Source: Corynebacterium yonathiae
GTDB taxonomy: Bacteria; Actinomycetota; Actinomycetes; Mycobacteriales; Mycobacteriaceae
Direction: 5' to 3'
Assembly: GCF_022288805.1 (NCBI RefSeq)
Contig: NZ_JAKOPM010000014.1
Coordinates: forward strand, 1-58,929
Length of the DNA: 58,929 bases
This document shows positions 50,431 to 58,929 of this stretch, in pieces. Every line of letters starts with the position of its first letter. The first letter of the stretch is position 1. Under the pieces are notes generated by a model. It did not search any database and was not told where the DNA came from. It worked only from the letters and a program-made list of their open reading frames with translations. Both the position numbers and the translations under genes were made by a program.

Positions 50431-50461
50431 GGGTAGAGGGATTTTACTTCTCCCTCTACCC
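50431..50461 (+). terminator. ocd terminator
   Basis: GGGTAGAGGGA-TTTTACTTC-TCCCTCTACCC, a perfect 11-pair stem 10 bases after ocd. No T-run, yet the stem is strong. Confidence 0.75.
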
Positions 50462-50476
50462 GCAGGGATTAGATGT

Positions 50477-50651
50477 AAGAGTCTTGACCCAAAGTTGCTC
50501 GAGGTACTTGTCCGTCCGCAGGACAAGGGCCTGTTGATATATCCGGAAGATAAGCAAGTCCTTGTCAATGAGCGTTCCTAGCATTGCCTACCCCATTGAA
50601 GATGACGTTCCAGTAATTCTGGTAGGCCACGCGAGGAAATGGCCCTCCTGA
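50477..50651 (+). pseudogene. Decayed Trm112-family gene
   Basis: Read from 50480, the frame gives SLDPKLLEVLVRPQDKG and continues LVNERS to a stop at 50580. After a +1 shift the next frame gives IAYPIEDDVPVILVGHA and ends at 50651. Together these match the whole length of a Trm112-type zinc-ribbon protein and the intact copy at 57076. The start codon position reads AAG, the first zinc Cys of CP is Arg (RPQD), and the frame is broken, so it cannot be functional. Confidence 0.82.
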
Positions 50652-50695
50652 ATCTGGATTCTATGTAAAGTCTGGATACTCTGTGCTAAGCAGGT

Positions 50696-50788
50696 GACTC
50701 CCCAGCACCTTTTTATGAATCCAACGCGAAGTTCAAGGTGGACCTACCGGAAAACCCGAATCACCTTGTCATCGACATCATTGACTAA
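50696..50788 (+). pseudogene. Possible 3' remnant of a second gene
   Basis: A frame open from after a stop at 50689 reads DSPAPFYESNAKFKVDLPEN and on to IDIID before TAA at 50786-50788, one base before the end of thiF on the other strand. The residue make-up looks protein-like, but there is no start codon or ribosome binding site. It could be the tail of a gene cut off when the thiamine operon arrived. Weak evidence. Confidence 0.3.
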
Positions 50789-51957
50789 CTAGTGCTTAGG
50801 TATTCCGTGGAACGCTGCGGGCTGGCTTGTTATGCCGCCTGCGACGTTTAGCATATTAATACCACGCTGTTTTGCATCCGCGGCGAAGGTCGAGATGAAG
50901 TTGGCCGATCGCTTGCCGGAAGCACAGTATACCCACGCTTTGCGCTGCCCTTCGGCCTGCAGGGAATCGAGCAGGCAGCGCGCCACCTCTGGATCGTCCT
51001 GCCACACGGAGGTTGGTAAATGGTAATGCTCTGTGCCGGCAGCAAAAAAGAAATCATCTATGGCAGCCTCCCCGGCCTCGCGCACGTCGATGGCCGCGGC
51101 ACCGTCGCGCAGATCTTCGAACATCTCGGGGGCAGTGGCAGCGGCAGCATCGGCATCCGGCACGGCACAAGCTGCGCTACCGTAGTCTTGCTGCAGCTGT
51201 GTGGTTAGCTCGCGTGCCGGGTCGTGGGGCACGCGGAAGTGAGTGATGGAGGCGGTCAGGGCATCGTAGATGCTCAACAAGCCCACCCGGTCGTGGTTCA
51301 TGCCGGTTGCGAACTGGATTAGCTCGGTGGACATCAAGCCCGCGACCACGCTGGTGGTTACGCCCAGCACACCGGCGGTGGCGCAATCCGGCACGGAATC
51401 TGGGTCGGGTTGCAGGGGATAGAGGTCGCGCATGCCCACGCCGGACTCGGCGCCGGGCCCAGACCACCACACTGCGCAGTCGCCCCGGTAGCGAAGCACC
51501 GAGCCCCACACCAGCGGGGTGCCTGTGATCTCCGCAGCATCCGCTGCTAGGAACTTGGTGGCAAACGTGTCAGAACCATCCACTAGGATGTCCACCCCAC
51601 GAAGGTAGCCCACGGCATTGTCGACGGTAAAACGGTCGCGAATCGCATGTACTACGATGCCGGTCTGCAGCTGCCGGAGCTTTTCGGCGGCGACGTCCAC
51701 CTTGGGCCTTCCCACATCGTGGGTGCCGAACAGGATCTGGCGGTGGATGTTAGTGAGATCCACCGTGTCGTCATCGATCACAGAGATTTCGCCAACACCG
51801 GCGGCAGCTAGCTGCTGCATCAGGGGGCAGCCCAATCCGCCAGCGCCGATGACGAACACGTGGGTGCCGTACAGCGCCTCTTGCTGGGGGATGCCGAAGC
51901 CAGGCAATAGGGTTTGGCGGGCTACTCTGTACAACTCTTCGCGGGGCAGTGGGCTCA

Positions 51958-51958
<1 letters not shown>
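50789..51958 (-). CDS. thiF: ThiF/MoeB-type adenylyltransferase with rhodanese domain
   Basis: 389 residues. The E1-like domain has VIGAGGLGCPLMQQLAAAGVG near residue 35, DDDTVDLTNIHRQILF and the ThiS-adenylating region with VDGSDTFATKFLAADA. A rhodanese-like domain fills the C-terminal 110 residues (AIDVREAGEAAIDDFF, then WVYCASGKRSANFI with the Cys). It adenylates the ThiS C-terminus and helps thiolate it. Last gene of the thiamine operon, one base overlapping the thiG stop. Confidence 0.92.
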
Positions 51959-52960
<1,002 letters not shown>

Positions 52961-52984
52961 GGTGCTTATTCCTTTCTTTTGTGG

Positions 52985-54185
52985 CTATCGGGGTGGGCTG
53001 TATCGGGCGTGGCGTAGTGGATCGCAGGCAGAGATGTCTATCTCCAACCCGTTGGCGGGGTAGGTGCCCAACCCCAACTGGGCACCTACCTTAGCCCCAA
53101 AGGCGGACAACAGGATTCCGTGGCGGAAGTAGCCGGTGGAGATCACCAGCCCGTCGCGTACCTTGCCAAGGTAGGGCAGATCATCTGGTGTGCCGGGCCG
53201 GGCGCCGACGATGGCTTCGATGAACTCGCAATCCTCTAACCCAGGAACCACGCGGATGGCGTCTCGAAGAAGCGTGTGCACACCGTCTACAGAAGGACCT
53301 TTGCGGTTGTCTTCGCGGCTGGTTGCACCGACGGCGATGGTGCCATCGGTGCGGGGGATGACATAAACCGGCCGGTCCTCCACGAATGCGCGCACCACTC
53401 GGGTAAGCGGTTCGCCACTGGTGTGCACCAGCGCGTCTGGGACCCGCAGCCGCAGCATGTCACCGTACACCGGCCGTAGCGCTAGGGGATTGACACCCTC
53501 GAACCAGCCGTCTACGTCCTTGGCACCTAGCCCGTTGCAGAGATAGACCGTGTCACCGGTGGCCACTCGGTCATCGGTGAGCTGTACATCGTGCCCGTTG
53601 ATGCGCGTTGCGGCCGTCGCCACGAAGCGAACTCCGGCTTGCTGCAGGTAGTCCAACAGGCATGCGCTGAACATGCGCGGGTTGATCTGATGGTCGCCCG
53701 GGATTTCCACTGCCGCCGCCAACTGGGGGCTTAGCCCCTGCTCTAGCCTTCGGGCTTGCCGTAGTGTCAGCGCCTGGGCATCCATACCGTGTCTTTGCTG
53801 CAGCGCCAGCAACTCGCGGATGTGCACGCCATCGGCGCGGTCGGCACCCACCACCAGGGTGGATTCACTGCGGTGCCCGGTCGGTGCGGTAGTTTTCTTA
53901 CCCAACCTGGCCAGCAGGTGGGGGAACATCTCGCCCGAAGCCATCATCAGCGGGTACAGCGGTTCTTGCCGGTATTGCACCTCCGCAACCGGCGCCAGCA
54001 TGCCACCGGCCACGAACGTGGCACCGCTAATGGGCTGGGGATCGACCACGACGATTTCTTGTGGGGATACGCCCGCTTCCACCAATTCGAATGCCGTGGC
54101 CAGTCCGATGATTCCCGCGCCAATGATGGCGTGCTCCGCGCGTAGCTTCTGACTATCGGGGTGGTTGCCCGGGCTGAGAACAGTG

Positions 54186-54193
<8 letters not shown>
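52985..54193 (-). CDS. thiO: Glycine oxidase ThiO
   Basis: About 402 residues. FAD-binding AIIGAGIIGLATAFELVEAG near residue 25, the DAO-family CGCYFRHGILL-like end (SWGYFRHGILLSAFG region seen as TGYFRHGILLSA) and PRTDGTIAVGATSRED. It oxidises glycine to the imine used by ThiG in aerobic bacteria. I start at ATG 54193, which overlaps the thiE stop by eight bases; ATG 54211 is possible. The aerobic ThiO, rather than the radical enzyme ThiH, fits an aerobic host. Confidence 0.92.
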
Positions 54194-56823
<2,630 letters not shown>

Positions 56824-56828
56824 TCATT

Positions 56829-56920
56829 CTTCCTTCGCTGGTACTAACCAGGCAGGTTCTAGCGGTACTCGCGCGGGGATTACAGCGCGATCTCAGCTCG
56901 ATACCTCGAGCGCCCGTGTT
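56829..56920 (-). promoter_or_regulatory. TPP riboswitch
   Basis: On the minus strand the leader reads ACGGGCGC, then GCTGAGAT, then CCGCTAGAACCTG, then ACCAGCGAAGGAAG. These are the THI-box blocks in order (GGGTGC-like, CTGAGA, GAACCTG, CAGCGNAGG) of the thiamine pyrophosphate aptamer. Its end lies about 17 bases before ATG, and the ribosome binding site sits just beyond, so control is probably at translation. Confidence 0.93.
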
Positions 56921-56934
56921 CGGTTGCACTTCCT

Positions 56935-56962
56935 ACTGTAACGCACAGCACCCGCGTGTTAA
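56935..56962 (-). promoter_or_regulatory. thiC promoter
   Basis: Minus-strand TTAACA (56962-56957), a 16-base spacer and TACAGT (56940-56935), placing the transcript start near 56928, just before the riboswitch. Confidence 0.6.
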
Positions 56963-57075
56963 GTCCTAGGGCGGACGGTTGATTGGGCAGTCTCAATGAG
57001 CAAAGTAGAAAAGCGGTAAACAACTACAGAGAGTCACTCGGTGGGATGGCTGGGGCACGGGTTAGACTTAGCAGC

Positions 57076-57249
57076 ATGATTGATCAGAAGCTCCTAGAGA
57101 TCCTCGCGTGCCCGATCGACAAGCAACCGCTGGAGGATCACGGCGACTATTTGGTTAACCCCAGGCTGAACAAGGCCTATCCGGTGCAGGACGGCATTCC
57201 GGTCCTGCTGGTGGACGAGGCTAAGGACTGGCCCATTGGGGCCAAGTAA
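57076..57249 (+). CDS. Trm112 family protein
   Basis: 57 residues: MIDQKLLEILACPIDKQPLE, then LVNPRLNKAYPVQDGIPVLL. Trm112 proteins are small activators of methyltransferases; the bacterial YcaR group often has only part of the zinc ribbon. One CP motif is present. A -10 like TAGACT (57063-57068) ends eight bases before ATG, so the mRNA is probably leaderless; no ribosome binding site is needed. A decayed paralogue lies at 50477-50651 beyond the thiamine operon. Confidence 0.85.
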   Translation: MIDQKLLEILACPIDKQPLEDHGDYLVNPRLNKAYPVQDGIPVLLVDEAKDWPIGAK

Positions 57250-57313
57250 CTAAAGCCACACGCTCTGGAAAAGCAGACACTTAGATAATTAGGGAACAGG
57301 GGAGCACCTACGT

Positions 57314-58600
57314 ATGACTAACAACACGAACATTGTTGACGAACTGGAATGGCGCGGGCTCATTAACCAGTCCACGGATTTGGAGGCTTTGAAAGAGGCC
57401 ACAGAGAACCCGATCAGCTTGTACTGCGGTTTCGATCCGACGGGAAGCTCGCTGCACGCTGGGCACCTAGTACCACTGATTATGCTGAAACGCTTTCAGC
57501 AATTCGGCCACCGTCCAATCGCGCTGGCCGGCGGTGCGACGGGAATGATTGGTGACCCACGTGATGTTGGGGAGCGTTCTATGCTCACGGAAGAGCAGAT
57601 CGCAGAGAATATGCAGATGATCAAGACCCAACTTGAATCTTTCGTGGACTTCACCGATGAGAGTGACGTTGCAAGCCCAGCGGTGATGGTGAACAACGCG
57701 GACTGGATTAGCCAGATCAACGTCATCGAGTACCTGCGCGATATCGGTAAGAATTTCTCGCTGAATACCATGCTGGACCGCGATACGGTTAAGCGCCGCT
57801 TGGAGTCCGATGGCATTTCCTACACTGAGTTTTCCTACATGCTGCTGCAGGCTAACGACTTTGTGCACCTGCACAATGAGTACGACTGTGTCCTGCAGAT
57901 TGGCGGTGGCGACCAGTGGGGCAACATCGTTTCCGGTGTGGATCTGAACCGGCGCGTGAATGGGGCGAAAGTCCACGGCCTGACGGTACCGCTGGTGACG
58001 GATGCCGAGGGTAATAAGTTCGGCAAATCCACCGGCGGCGGCAAGCTATGGTTGGATCCGCAGCTGACCAGCCCATACTCCTGGTACCAGTACTTTATTA
58101 ATGCTGGAGACGCGGTGGTTATCGATTACCTGCGTTGGTTTACCTTCTTGACTCAGGAGGAGATCGCGGATCTGGAGCGCAAGGTAGAGGAGGAACCCTA
58201 CAAGCGTGAGGCGCAGCGAGTGTTGGCGCGAGAAATGACCACACTGGTCCACGGCGCACAAGCCACCGAAGCAGTGGAGCTGGCCTCTCAAGCTTTGTTC
58301 GGTAAGGCGGAGTTACAGGATTTGGACGAGGCCACGCTGTCTTCTGCATTGCAGGAGACCGAGGTAGCGGAAGTCAGCTCGGATGCCACGATCCTGGATC
58401 TATTGGTAGGTGCGGGATTGGAGAAATCGAAGGGTGCCGCGCGCCGCACTGTGGGTGAAGGCGGTGCATACGTGAATAACCAGCGCATCGAGAACATCGA
58501 ATGGTCGCCGTCTTCCCAAGACCTCCTGCACGGCTCGTGGCTGGTATTGCGCAAGGGCAAGAAGCGCTTCGCTGGGGCACGGGTTGTGAATCCTTCCTAA
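57314..58600 (+). CDS. tyrS: Tyrosyl-tRNA synthetase
   Basis: 428 residues. Class I signature as HAGH in [14 protein letters not shown], the tyrosine site [14 protein letters not shown], and KFGKSTGGG as KMSKS-type loop. A C-terminal S4 domain ([19 protein letters not shown]) binds tRNA-Tyr. Starts behind AGGGGAG. It precedes the rRNA operon leader, from which it is separated by a terminator. Confidence 0.96.
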   Translation: MTNNTNIVDELEWRGLINQSTDLEALKEATENPISLYCGFDPTGSSLHAGHLVPLIMLKRFQQFGHRPIALAGGATGMIGDPRDVGERSMLTEEQIAENMQMIKTQLESFVDFTDESDVASPAVMVNNADWISQINVIEYLRDIGKNFSLNTMLDRDTVKRRLESDGISYTEFSYMLLQANDFVHLHNEYDCVLQIGGGDQWGNIVSGVDLNRRVNGAKVHGLTVPLVTDAEGNKFGKSTGGGKLWLDPQLTSPYSWYQYFINAGDAVVIDYLRWFTFLTQEEIADLERKVEEEPYKREAQRVLAREMTTLVHGAQATEAVELASQALFGKAELQDLDEATLSSALQETEVAEVSSDATILDLLVGAGLEKSKGAARRTVGEGGAYVNNQRIENIEWSPSSQDLLHGSWLVLRKGKKRFAGARVVNPS

Positions 58601-58638
58601 TGCCGTCACGCTTCCTGTCAATAAGGTAGCTACATGAT

Positions 58639-58677
58639 CCCTTGGTAACGGTTATTGGCCATTTACCAGGGGGTTTG
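58639..58677 (+). terminator. tyrS terminator
   Basis: CCCTTGGTAA and TTACCAGGGGG pair with G-U tolerance around a 14-base loop, then TTTG. It separates tyrS from the rrn promoters. Confidence 0.7.
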
Positions 58678-58679
58678 TG

Positions 58680-58929
58680 TGTTTCTAGGTGTGGGGTGTA
58701 GCTTTATCGAAGTCGCCGAGAGGTAGCCGGGAGGTTACTTGTTAGCGAATTTTGTACGGACTTGGTTCGATGATTTGATTTTGTTCTTTGAGTTGAGTAG
58801 GTTTGTACGGGCTGCCGATGAGGGGTTAACGTTAGGTTAATTTTCTGTCGGTTGGTGATGATGTTTGAGAACTCAATAGTGTGCCAATGTACTTTTTATT
58901 TTTTGTGTGCATGGTTGTGTGTTGATTGG
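58680..58929 (+). promoter_or_regulatory. rRNA operon promoter region and 16S leader
   Basis: TTGATT (58775-58780), 17 bases, TAGGTT (58798-58803) is one promoter candidate; others may lie nearby. TGTTTGAGAACTCAATAGTG (58862-58881) is the boxA-like antitermination motif typical of actinobacterial 16S leaders. T-rich sequence follows to the edge. The 16S gene itself starts beyond the window. Confidence 0.8.

Overview
The window is actinobacterial and best fits the genus Corynebacterium. The evidence is the gene order polA, rpsA, ptsG, coaE, uvrB, uvrA, infC-rpmI-rplT, pheST, argCJBDFR, argGH, tyrS, rrn; a PtsG fused as EIIB-EIIC-EIIA; a proofreading-deficient DNA polymerase I; and an actinobacterial rrn leader motif at the right edge. 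The species cannot be named from sequence reading alone.

Positions 1 to about 9,530 are the right-hand part of an integrated temperate phage; its left end lies outside the window. Its early genes run leftward: two small unknowns, an excisionase-type HTH protein, an initiator-like winged-helix protein whose gene carries an iteron array next to an AT-rich stretch, two unknown genes, SSB, a DnaB-type helicase, a GIY-YIG nuclease and a terminator. The candidate repressor and the tyrosine integrase run rightward from a shared divergent control region. The integrase abuts the 3' end of a tRNA with anticodon CAA, the probable attachment site.

From 9,530 to about 50,460 lies ordinary corynebacterial core. 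It holds DNA repair and replication (polA, uvrB, uvrA), translation (rpsA, infC, rpmI, rplT, pheS, pheT, an rRNA methyltransferase), glucose uptake (ptsG), CoA synthesis (coaE), two universal stress proteins, a HelR-like RNA polymerase remodeller, a penicillin-recognising-type lipoprotein and several small membrane proteins. The arginine route is nearly complete: argC-argJ-argB-argD-argF with the repressor argR, then argG-argH from its own promoter. A permease and an ornithine cyclodeaminase follow directly, so ornithine formation and ornithine-to-proline conversion are neighbours.

From 50,460 to 56,960 a leftward thiamine operon, thiC-thiE-thiO-thiS-thiG-thiF, sits behind a TPP riboswitch. 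It is bracketed by a decayed Trm112-family gene on the left and an intact Trm112 gene plus tyrS on the right, which suggests a rearrangement or import. The window ends in the leader of an rRNA operon.

The observations most worth a second look are the six-unit iteron array inside the phage initiator gene; a perfect CRP/GlxR-type site in front of the phage repressor; infC starting at AUC behind a structured, attenuator-like leader; the short-variable-loop tRNA with anticodon CAA used as integration target; and the decayed/intact Trm112 pair around the thiamine operon.
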